A DNA stretch of 7,458 nt from CAYFJO01 sp964343305 (GCA_964343305.1 CAYFJO010000513.1:1-7458); one strand, 5' to 3'. Counted from the first letter of the stretch, positions 1 through 5,986 are shown. Translations and numbers: made by a program. Notes: a model not told the origin generated them from the letters alone.

Positions 1-51
1 GTCCAGAAACTGATGCCGGTGATGGACCAAAAGTACCGAACTGACAACCGT

Positions 52-1149
52 TCAAGCAAATGCCGGACTTAATTGACAAGTCTCAGACACTGATGAGTCA
101 AATTGCACGGTAAACGCTGCTCCGGCTCCTGGTTCGCTTTCCACAGAAACGTGGCCGCCATGGGCGGTGATGATTTCCCGCACAATGGCCAGACTTAAAC
201 CATCGCCTTGATTGTGAAGTGGCGAATCAGGATCGCCAAACTCTTCAAAGACGCGCGCGATTAGTTCGGGCGATATTCCCTCGCCTTGGTCCGCAACTTG
301 TAGTGAAATCTCACCATCGGACAACGTGACCGAAACGTCGATTGTGCCGCCGTCTGGACTGAAGCGAATCGCGTTATCAAGTAGCGCTCGCACCACAAAT
401 TGCATTTGTACGTAGTCGAACGTAGCCCGTCCCTCATTTGGTACATCCAATCGAAATGTCAAGTCACGATCGAACAACTCCGGCTGTAAGACATTAATGG
501 TGTTTTCGACCAAAGAGCAGAAGTCACGCGACTCGAATTCATACGTGAATTTATGGGCCTTCATTGCGGCCAGCGTTTCACCTTTTTCCAACAGAAGATG
601 AAGGCGGCGAGAACTGCGCAGAATTCCCTTACAGAATTCCGTTCGCTTCGACTCGTCGATATCGGGCATCTCACAGAGCATTTCTGCGTATGAGATAACC
701 GTGGTCAGCGGCGCGCGGGTTGAATGCTGTAGAATCTCAATCACCTTGCCCTTGACTTGCTCGACTTCCTCGGCGGACTTCAGCCGAAGATACACGCGGA
801 CCTTGGCGAGCAATTCGTCGTGATCGAACGGTTTGGTCACATAATCATCGGCTCCCACGTCGTAGCCTTCTAAGCGTTCGTTGAGCATTGCTTTGGCGGA
901 AACCATAATGATTTTTGTGTGCCGCAGGGCCGGGTCTCGGCGCAAACGTCGACAGGTTTCGTAGCCGTCGATTCCAGGCATCATGATGTCCAACAGCACC
1001 AGGTCCGGCCGAAAAGAGGTGGCGATTTCCAACGCCTCTTCCCCGGACTCTGCTGTTTTCAAGCAGTAATCGTCGTCTAGTAATGTATCGAGAATAGAGA
1101 GATTGGTCAGGTTATCATCGACCGCCAGGATGCGATTTTGGATGTTCAT
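52..1149 (-). CDS. Receiver-histidine kinase protein with degenerate H-box
   Basis: A 365-residue cytoplasmic signalling protein. Residues 4-123 form a CheY-like receiver with the acid pair D11/D12, phospho-acceptor D54 (in LLLDIMMPG), S84 and K106 (TKPF). A dimerisation/phosphotransfer helix pair follows (about 128-190) with H142 in QHSTRAPL. The HATPase domain (about 245-350) has the N box (N259 in LLDNAIRF), the G1 loop DQGEG (287-291) and a G2 loop QGDGLSLA (314-321). The canonical H-box reads HELRTPL. Here the residue after His is Ser and the +4 position is Ala, so both the acid needed for autophosphorylation and the Thr/Asn used for phosphatase activity in HisKA kinases are missing. There are no transmembrane segments or DNA-binding domain. 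The ATG at 1149 is chosen because AAAGGA lies six bases upstream and the receiver starts at once. A GTG at 1227 would overlap the upstream stop codon and add 26 unlike-family residues. Identity as a REC-HK protein is sure; kinase activity is doubtful. Confidence 0.9.
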   Translation of the reverse strand: MNIQNRILAVDDNLTNLSILDTLLDDDYCLKTAESGEEALEIATSFRPDLVLLDIMMPGIDGYETCRRLRRDPALRHTKIIMVSAKAMLNERLEGYDVGADDYVTKPFDHDELLAKVRVYLRLKSAEEVEQVKGKVIEILQHSTRAPLTTVISYAEMLCEMPDIDESKRTEFCKGILRSSRRLHLLLEKGETLAAMKAHKFTYEFESRDFCSLVENTINVLQPELFDRDLTFRLDVPNEGRATFDYVQMQFVVRALLDNAIRFSPDGGTIDVSVTLSDGEISLQVADQGEGISPELIARVFEEFGDPDSPLHNQGDGLSLAIVREIITAHGGHVSVESEPGAGAAFTVQFDSSVSETCQLSPAFA

Positions 1150-1155
1150 TTCTGT

Positions 1156-1161
1156 TCCTTT
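1156..1161 (-). promoter_or_regulatory. Ribosome binding site that decides the start at 1149
   Basis: AAAGGA on the minus strand ends six bases before the ATG at 1149. The alternative starts (GTG 1227, ATG 1224, ATG at about 1092-1170 region codon 20 of the longer frame) have no comparable purine-rich box, so the shorter protein beginning MNIQNRILAVDD is preferred. It leaves a 74-base gap to the upstream gene. Confidence 0.6.
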
Positions 1162-1223
1162 AGTAGACATACCAGATTGGCGTGATTCGGGTTCAAAACT
1201 AGAAGTGCATGTCACTCGGTTCA

Positions 1224-2495
1224 TCACGCTGGCAGCAACGTTGCTGCGGTTTCAGAATCGGTTTCGCTGGGCTTAAGTGTGGTCGGGTGTGCAGGATCAA
1301 ATCGTCGAAATGGCAATTCGAAAACGAAAGTTGCACCGCCGTGTCGGTTGTTTTCAGCCCAAATTCGCCCGTCGTGCGCCTGGATGATTTCACGGCAAAT
1401 CGAAAGACCCAATCCTGTGCCACCATTTGAGGACTTGGTCTTGCTGGACTGTACGAATTTGTCGAACACGGATTCCGCTTCGTCATCCGGAATCCCGGTG
1501 CCGCGATCGCTGACGCTGACGCGCACCGTTAAGTCAGATTGTCGAAGATCAATCTCCACCGCCGTTTCCGATCGTGCAAACTTGATGGCGTTGCTCAGCA
1601 GGTTGCGCACTACCTGGATAATCCGGTCACGGTCAAACTTAAACTCAATTTCGTCGTGAGATGCCCGTAGGTCCAGCGTAACGTTGCGCTCGGCGGCCAG
1701 CGGTCGAAACTCCATCACCACGCAACGTACCTGAGCCACCAGATCAGCCCGCTGAAAGTCGAACTTCATTTGTCCTGCTTCGAGCTTGGCGAGATCAAGC
1801 AGGTCGTTCAGCAACGTCAGCAACGTGCTACCGCTGGTTTCGATTTGTTGAAAGAACTTCAGGAGTTTCTCGGGAGCTGCCGTGGAATGTTTGGTGATTC
1901 CGAAACGAGCAAAACTAAGAATGGCGTGCAGTGGCGTTCTCAATTCGTGAGACATGTTGGCCAAAAACTCACTCTTGGCGTGATTCGCCGCCTCGGCAGC
2001 TTCTTTTGCGTGTTCAAGCTGCTCTTTCGAATTCGCCAGATCCTCGGCGGTTCTTTGGAGTTCTCCGACCAACGAGGCTTTCTCCAGAGCCACACGGTTG
2101 CGCTCGATCGCATAACGTATCGATCGGTCGAGCAGCTTGGAGTCGGCGTTACCCTTGACGAGATAGTCTTGAGCGCCGAGCATCAGCGTTTCTTTCGCCA
2201 TCTGCTGGTCATCCGAACCAGTGAGGACGACAACGGGAAGGGTCGGTGCCGCAAAATGAATTTTGCGAAATGTTTCGATTCCGCTTTCGTCGGGAAGCGA
2301 TAGATCGAGTAAGACCACGTCCGTTTGATCTTCCGCGAGGCGCGATAGCGCCGTCGAAAGCCGGCCGACATGTTCCAGCGCGAATTGACTGTTGCCCGTG
2401 GCGCGAAGCGCCATCAGAATCAGGTCTGCGTCGCCCGGATTATCCTCGACTAGCAGAACTCTGCACGCCAGTTCGTCGTTTGTTGCTGTGCCCAT
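1224..2495 (-). CDS. Receiver-histidine kinase with canonical catalytic core
   Basis: A 423-residue soluble sensor-kinase-like protein. Residues 11-131 are a receiver of the EDNPGD (Rcp1-like) type with E17/D18, phospho-acceptor D64 (VVLLDLSLPD), T92 and K114. A charged coiled coil (about 131-175) links it to a classic HisKA domain with H183 in MSHELRTPL and to a HATPase domain with N box N298/N302 (RNLLSNAIKF), G1 loop DRGTG (330-334), F box F344/F347 and G2 loop GGTGLGL (358-364). All residues needed for autophosphorylation are present. There is no membrane segment or PAS domain, so input probably comes by phosphorylation of the receiver or through a partner. It lies directly upstream of the second receiver-kinase gene on the same strand, so the two are probably cotranscribed and may form heterodimers or a relay. 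The ATG at 2495 is chosen because it immediately precedes the receiver; a TTG at 2540 is the only upstream option. The ribosome site is weak (GGGG, eight bases away). Confidence 0.92.
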   Translation of the reverse strand: MGTATNDELACRVLLVEDNPGDADLILMALRATGNSQFALEHVGRLSTALSRLAEDQTDVVLLDLSLPDESGIETFRKIHFAAPTLPVVVLTGSDDQQMAKETLMLGAQDYLVKGNADSKLLDRSIRYAIERNRVALEKASLVGELQRTAEDLANSKEQLEHAKEAAEAANHAKSEFLANMSHELRTPLHAILSFARFGITKHSTAAPEKLLKFFQQIETSGSTLLTLLNDLLDLAKLEAGQMKFDFQRADLVAQVRCVVMEFRPLAAERNVTLDLRASHDEIEFKFDRDRIIQVVRNLLSNAIKFARSETAVEIDLRQSDLTVRVSVSDRGTGIPDDEAESVFDKFVQSSKTKSSNGGTGLGLSICREIIQAHDGRIWAENNRHGGATFVFELPFRRFDPAHPTTLKPSETDSETAATLLPA

Positions 2496-2619
2496 TTGTC
2501 TTGCCCCGTCTTTCGATTTTCGTTGTCCGATGGCGCGCAAACTGCCTGCATCCGCGAGCCATGGGCGTAATGCGCCGAATATGAGAAACTCTAGAATTGG
2601 ATTAAGAAGTTACCGACGG

Positions 2620-2652
2620 GGAAATTCCTGATCCGCTTGTGGAAATTCCTGA
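2620..2652. repeat. Tandem 12-bp repeat, 21-bp period, upstream of kinase operon
   Basis: GGAAATTCCTGA occurs at 2620-2631 and again at 2641-2652, an exact 12-of-12 match with starts 21 bp apart, that is two turns of the helix on the same face. The core GGAAATTCC is an imperfect palindrome around a central base. The pair lies 125 bases upstream of the kinase start at 2495. This is the usual look of a tandem operator for a dimeric regulator, but no regulator is identified. A weak -10-like CATATT on the minus strand near 2580 would put the repeats just upstream of a promoter. Confidence 0.5.
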
Positions 2653-2668
2653 GCGACGTTGTTCGCAA

Positions 2669-2690
2669 GTGTCACGGGGTGCGTTGACAC
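2669..2690. repeat. Inverted repeat GTGTCA / TGACAC
   Basis: GTGTCA at 2669-2674 and TGACAC at 2685-2690 form a perfect 6-bp stem with a 10-base G-rich loop. The second arm contains a consensus -35 hexamer TTGACA (2684-2689) on the plus strand, but no good -10 hexamer sits 16-18 bases further on. It could be an operator over a plus-strand promoter or part of a small structured RNA. Confidence 0.35.
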
Positions 2691-2701
2691 CTCGCGTCGT
2701 G

Positions 2702-2725
2702 CCATATCCAATTGGCCCAATATGG
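2702..2725. repeat. Inverted repeat CCATAT / ATATGG
   Basis: CCATAT at 2702-2707 pairs with ATATGG at 2720-2725 across 12 bases. The interior holds two further overlapping palindromes, CCAATTGG (2708-2715) and ATTGG-C-CCAAT (2711-2721). The density of dyad symmetry in 24 bp suggests a protein binding site or RNA fold; function unknown. Confidence 0.35.
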
Positions 2726-2755
2726 ACCGGTGAGTAGATTCGGCGACTTCGTGGG

Positions 2756-2789
2756 GGCAGCCCGTTGATCCATATGTCAGCGGGCTGCC
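2756..2789 (+). terminator. Strong terminator-like hairpin
   Basis: GGCAGCCCG at 2756-2764 pairs perfectly with CGGGCTGCC at 2781-2789, and the pairing continues inward with two wobbles to a 14-bp stem with a 6-base loop CCATAT. On the plus strand it is followed by TTCTT, a short and imperfect U tract; on the minus strand no T run follows. No plus-strand gene is recognised upstream, so it would end a small unannotated transcript or act as a barrier between the divergent units. It might also be a member of a dispersed hairpin family. Confidence 0.5.
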
Positions 2790-2895
2790 TTCTTGGTCGA
2801 GGAATACCGCTGATGAAGTCGCAACTGAGGATTCACGACTTTCCTGCCACGAAGAGAATCGGCACTCGTATTTGTACGCAAATGCCCCTTAAGAA

Positions 2896-2923
2896 TCCTC
2901 AAACCTAAACCTTTCCTCAAACC
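2896..2923. repeat. Tandem 10-bp repeat upstream of amidase gene
   Basis: TCCTCAAACC occurs at 2896-2905 and 2914-2923, starts 18 bp apart, with TAAACCTT between. It lies 18 bases upstream of a TATAAT hexamer and about 180 bases upstream of the amidase ATG, where an activator or repressor of that gene could bind. Confidence 0.4.
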
Positions 2924-2941
2924 ATAGCCGCCCGGTTGATC

Positions 2942-2947
2942 TATAAT
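2942..2947 (+). promoter_or_regulatory. Candidate -10 box for amidase gene
   Basis: A perfect TATAAT on the plus strand. No acceptable -35 hexamer lies 16-18 bases upstream (that position reads AAACCA, the end of the second TCCTCAAACC repeat), so the promoter would need an activator. The leader to the ATG at 3101 would be about 145 bases. Confidence 0.3.
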
Positions 2948-3100
2948 CATAATCACGAGTTGACCCCAAAGCGGATGTCGTCGCGCAAACACCAACATAC
3001 CATTCACCAAGCAAATCTCCGGGTACGTGAGGATACAACTCGTCGCTTCCAAAGCGATTTCATTTCTCCTTCCTTCAAAACATCGTAACGAGAATCGAAT

Positions 3101-3937
3101 ATGAAACTTGCATTTAAAGTTCAGCAAAACGCTCGCGCGGCTCAAGTACTTACATACGTCTCTGCGGCTTTAGCTTGTACAGCGTGGGTGACGGAAGCAA
3201 AAGCTGCGGACAAAGAGGTCGCCGCGTTTTCGTTAACGCGGAACAACAAAAAACTGGGATCAATTCGGTTCTACTCTCGCGCTGATGGCGAAAGTGGGTA
3301 TGCGATCATTGAAAACACCACGACGCAGAAACTGGAATTCCGAATTCAGGTGAACCTGAACACGGGCGATACACGCAAAGTCTATGCCAAGGTGGATGGC
3401 GGATCAAAGTCAGGCAAAGCGTCGTTTGTCCACGCAGGAACGAAGAAAGCTGGAATCAAAGATATCGAGATATTGAAAGCAAGCGCTACAAGATCTCCCG
3501 CCGGAACTTCAAATCAAATCGAATTCAAATCCATCAACGCAAAATATAGCCCGACGCAGGCTCCTAAGGGCTTTAAAGAGTTTACCGCAAAGAACGGAAA
3601 TCCAAATCCCAATACCTGCGCTGTTCGATTGGCGTATTCACTCTTTCAGATGGACAAAAACTATTTCAAAGATGTAAAGGCTAAATCTGGTGTCGAATGG
3701 TTTGGACTACCGACGCGTGCGTCTGACCTGGCAATCATACTTAACAAGAAGATGGGAAGAGCAAAGCAGGTTACTGATCGAAAAAGTATCGCTGGGAAGA
3801 GAGGAGTCATCTTTTTTGATGAAATCACAAACTTCAGCGGCACGGGGCATATTTCACTTTGGGACAGTAAAGGGGTCGTTGATGGCGGCGACTATTTCGC
3901 TCGATCTAAACGAGTCTATTTTTGGGAGTTGCCCTGA
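3101..3937 (+). CDS. Sec-exported Tae4-like peptidoglycan amidase
   Basis: A 278-residue protein. Residues 1-35 look like a Sec signal peptide: basic start, hydrophobic stretch 13-30, and an AKA cleavage site before A36. Residues 37 to about 150 are beta-rich and unrecognised. Residues 155-278 match the layout of Tae4, the type VI secretion amidase that cuts the D-Glu/meso-DAP bond of peptidoglycan: NTCAVRLAYSL with catalytic C173, a helix ending in MGR (218-220), AGKRGVIFF (231-239), GHISLWD with H250, then D261 in VVDGGD and a C-terminal WELP. I compared this from memory with Salmonella Tae4 (NACPIRMSYVLN, GKKGIIVV, GHVTLWNG, LWILP). True type VI effectors lack a Sec signal, so this one is likely delivered to the periplasm or outside and acts on its own or other cells' walls. 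No Tai4-like immunity gene is adjacent; both neighbours differ. G+C is about 45% by hand count over 600 bases. Ribosome site weak (GAGA). Fold call fairly sure; role open. Confidence 0.8.
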   Translation: MKLAFKVQQNARAAQVLTYVSAALACTAWVTEAKAADKEVAAFSLTRNNKKLGSIRFYSRADGESGYAIIENTTTQKLEFRIQVNLNTGDTRKVYAKVDGGSKSGKASFVHAGTKKAGIKDIEILKASATRSPAGTSNQIEFKSINAKYSPTQAPKGFKEFTAKNGNPNPNTCAVRLAYSLFQMDKNYFKDVKAKSGVEWFGLPTRASDLAIILNKKMGRAKQVTDRKSIAGKRGVIFFDEITNFSGTGHISLWDSKGVVDGGDYFARSKRVYFWELP

Positions 3938-3968
3938 TCGCGTAGTTTTAGCAACGCCTTTATAGCGC

Positions 3969-5645
3969 TTAGTTCTTTTGTCGCTTGAATTCTTCTAGTT
4001 GCCGGCGTAACTCATCAAGCTTCTTCTTATTGTCGTCCGAGTCGTTGTCGCCGCTTTTGCCTTCAACAATTTGGATGGCACGTTCGGTGGTTTCGATTGC
4101 TTGGTCGATATCTTTGTCCATGATTGCAACGACTTGGGCGTGCACGGACAGGCAGTCTTCGTTGTTTGGTTCCAGCTTCAAGGCAAGAGTGGACGCTCGT
4201 TTGGCTTGTTCGCCTGCGGCATCCTTTGTTTCACTAAACGCCACCCAGGTTTGGGCGGCTTTGGAGAGGATTACGGCATGTTCCTTGTGAACGTCGATGA
4301 AGTCGGCGAGCGAGGATGTGTATAGCCCGTGATCCAGGAAGTTCATGGCGTTAAGGACGCCTAGTTGAAAATCAACATTATCCTGCTTCCGCGCGTATCC
4401 CATGAGGTCATGTCGTACGGCACGTCGCAGCCAAAAACCAACCATTTGCTTATCTGGTGCTTTACGTCCCAACAAATACCGAGGATGGAATACGAGAGGA
4501 TGAATTGCTTCAAAAGCAAGTGTTTGGGAGTAGGTATGTCCGTGAAAATCAAGCAAGACCGTGATAAATTCACGAATGACGTCGTCGCTAGTACGCCAAA
4601 CAGATCCGTCCGGACCGACGACCATGTGAGTCGGGAAAAGGCCTGCACTGTCAGACAACACGAAATTCATTGTATCCGCAAACGCGGCTCTTTCATTTTT
4701 GTCGCGAAAGAAGAGGGAACGACCGGGAAGTTGCTTTTCAGTCCAGTAGTCTTTGCTCGCTAAGCGAGCAACTTTCCCAACTTCTTTGCTCACCCCCAGA
4801 AATTCGACTGGAAGCCCTTTTAGCTCTAGAAACATATCTCGAATTCGATCCAATCCATTTTTTCCTAACAACGTCTCCCCGTCGCTGTTGCAGGCAACCA
4901 TGAGCAGCACTTTTCCGGCGTAGTCTGAACGGCGAACCGTTTTCCCGTCGAGATCGACTCCTTCAAAGTCTTTCAGAGGCCCGCGTTGCCCCACTGTTAC
5001 AGCGTACCAGGAACGAGTCTCGCTCGAAGGCAACCACAACTTCCAGGAATCAACTTTCGTCAGACGCGTGTCAAAATCGCCGATGACGAACAACAAACGG
5101 TCGGCTCGACGAAGAAGCTCAAACGGGATTTGCTCTCCCTCGTCGAAAAACTTGCCACGTAAATTGCCGGACTCAAGGGTCGCAAGGAAGGGCATCAGCT
5201 TGTCTTTGAACAACATCGTTCCCTCGTACGTGTCGCCCTGCTTATAGATCATCACCTTCAGGTCGTCGCTAACCCAACGCCCGGTTAGACCTTGAAGCGG
5301 CTTGCGTGTGAGTGTCCCAGACCATTTATCGTTTGAAAAATGCAGTTCGTCCTTTTCGACCTTGGCGGTGAAATAGAAATACGAATCCCCTTTTCGAAAG
5401 CGTCCTTGCAGCGCACCGTCGACCAGTTGAGCTTCCATGGGAAACGCTTCGTCTTTGATCAAGAACTGCCCCTTGTAAAACTTGCCGTCGGCAAAGCAAA
5501 GCAAGCCAATATCCTTGCCGGCAAAATAGCCTTCGTGTAGCGACTTGACGTGCTTGGCAAAGGGATTCGCTTCTGCTTGCGTTGCGACCAAGAGTAGCAA
5601 ACCGCAGATGCTTATTAAAACGATCGGTTTCGTTGTTTTCGCCAT
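3969..5645 (-). CDS. Secreted thioredoxin-like protein with duplicated beta module
   Basis: A 558-residue exported protein of unknown role. Residues 1-26 are a signal peptide (hydrophobic 8-21, AEA cleavage site before N27). Residues about 46-198 hold two copies of a beta-rich module in 83-residue register: Y57-K-G/Y140-E-G, K64-D/K147-D, P69/P152, GAL-G-F (77-83)/GNL-G-F (160-166), DELHF/DRLLF. Residues about 222-365 resemble an AhpC/TSA-redoxin or glutathione-peroxidase-like thioredoxin fold (GKVLLMVACNSDGE, VEFLGVSKE, THMVVGPDGSVW). There is no CxxC; the only cysteine at the active-site loop is C252, so classical disulfide chemistry is unlikely. Residues about 440-526 are TPR-like helices (LALKLEPNNEDC), followed by an acidic linker and a charged coiled coil to the end. 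The ATG at 5645 is chosen because it starts the signal peptide; an upstream TTG at 5744 would bury it. It converges on the amidase gene with a 31-base gap. Confidence 0.85.
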   Translation of the reverse strand: MAKTTKPIVLISICGLLLLVATQAEANPFAKHVKSLHEGYFAGKDIGLLCFADGKFYKGQFLIKDEAFPMEAQLVDGALQGRFRKGDSYFYFTAKVEKDELHFSNDKWSGTLTRKPLQGLTGRWVSDDLKVMIYKQGDTYEGTMLFKDKLMPFLATLESGNLRGKFFDEGEQIPFELLRRADRLLFVIGDFDTRLTKVDSWKLWLPSSETRSWYAVTVGQRGPLKDFEGVDLDGKTVRRSDYAGKVLLMVACNSDGETLLGKNGLDRIRDMFLELKGLPVEFLGVSKEVGKVARLASKDYWTEKQLPGRSLFFRDKNERAAFADTMNFVLSDSAGLFPTHMVVGPDGSVWRTSDDVIREFITVLLDFHGHTYSQTLAFEAIHPLVFHPRYLLGRKAPDKQMVGFWLRRAVRHDLMGYARKQDNVDFQLGVLNAMNFLDHGLYTSSLADFIDVHKEHAVILSKAAQTWVAFSETKDAAGEQAKRASTLALKLEPNNEDCLSVHAQVVAIMDKDIDQAIETTERAIQIVEGKSGDNDSDDNKKKLDELRRQLEEFKRQKN

Positions 5646-5980
5646 GTTTCTTGAGGGGCTCAATTCGGAGAGAGAATTCACGAGTTTCTTGCCAACCAAA
5701 TTCCTGTGTATCGGTGATTCACACGTAGTGAGATCAATGGACAATGCGCGAAAGTAACGTATGAAGGATGAGCGGGAAAACTACTCCAACTCACACACAA
5801 CACGAAAGCCAGGGCCGCCGTCGTAAAACTTCGAGGGGGCGTAGTCGCAAGCGGAGCTGTGAAGAGAAATAGCAAGAGAGTGCCGGATGTTTTCGTCATT
5901 GGTCGATCACGTGAATAAAGACTAGGAGGTGTAGTGCGAGAAAGAGTGTGATGCGATGATCTGCTCACGTGCATCGGTGA
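5646..5980. other. Non-coding region between same-strand genes
   Basis: A 335-base gap between two minus-strand genes. It contains the FGE-like relic (5781-5906) and two CACGTG hexamers (5908-5913 and 5966-5971); an inverted repeat overlaps its end. It must also hold any promoter of the downstream secreted protein, but I see no clear -35/-10 pair. A 98-codon frame spanning most of it is judged non-coding. Confidence 0.5.
5781..5906 (-). pseudogene. Relic of FGE-family protein C-terminus
   Basis: Read on the minus strand from 5906, 41 codons are open between an in-frame TGA (5909-5907) and a TAG (5783-5781). They end in FYDGGPGFRVVCELE. A C-terminal GFRVV a few residues before the stop, preceded by an arginine-bearing segment (ENIRHSLA in place of the usual RSAYR-like element), is the typical ending of formylglycine-generating-enzyme/SUMF1-like domains, which are numerous in planctomycetes. 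The upstream part of the domain, including the RGGSW-type motif, is absent: the preceding 75 bases up to the neighbouring gene have stops and no matching motif. There is no start codon or ribosome site. I read it as the leftover of a deleted gene. The match is short and was judged by eye, so chance similarity is possible. Confidence 0.45.
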
Positions 5981-5986
5981 TCATCG
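5954..5986. repeat. Inverted repeat over the stop codon of the coiled-coil gene
   Basis: CGATGATC (5954-5961) and GATCATCG (5979-5986) form a perfect 8-bp stem with a 17-base loop that contains CACGTG. The second arm includes the TGA stop at 5983-5981. On the minus strand it is followed by CATCACACTCTTTCTCG, not a clean T run, so it is at best a weak terminator. Confidence 0.4.

Larger units (their letters stand above)
2496..3100. other. Non-coding region between divergent genes
   Basis: About 600 bases separate the minus-strand kinase operon from the plus-strand amidase gene. I find no tRNA or rRNA and no convincing protein gene. The stretch holds two short tandem repeats, three inverted repeats, a strong hairpin and a TATAAT box, listed separately. 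It probably carries both promoters, and the hairpin between them could insulate the two directions. Confidence 0.6.

Noticed and set aside
1150..1227. Longer start (GTG 1227) for the downstream kinase, giving a 4-base overlap with the upstream gene
   Set aside because: The extra 26 residues precede the receiver without family likeness, and the ATG at 1149 has a clear AAAGGA. The overlap is attractive but not decisive.
2684..2712. Sigma-70 promoter from TTGACA at 2684
   Set aside because: The hexamer is perfect but the bases at 16-18 spacing read CCATTG-like sequence with no -10 match; the nearest TATCCA is only 15 bases away.
2606..2737. Plus-strand frame ending GPIWTGE before TAG, just upstream of the hairpin
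   Set aside because: About 43 codons with only a GTG as start, no ribosome site, and no recognisable domain. The internal EIP repeats are just the 21-bp DNA repeat read in frame.
2777..3145. 122-codon minus-strand frame beginning inside the amidase gene
   Set aside because: It starts antisense within the signal-peptide codons of the amidase, has no ribosome site, covers the putative promoter, and ends inside the loop of the hairpin. I see no family likeness.
3938..3968. Possible shared terminator between the converging genes
   Set aside because: Only a 4-bp GCGT/ACGC stem is visible and no clean T run; too weak to call.
5646..5744. TTG start at 5744 for the redoxin-like protein
   Set aside because: It would put 33 residues in front of an evident signal peptide.
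5678..5974. 98-codon minus-strand frame with a hydrophobic stretch (MTKTSGTLLLFLF)
   Set aside because: No ribosome site, Ser/Thr/Pro-rich chance-like composition, and it overlaps the FGE-like relic in another frame, which has the better family signal.
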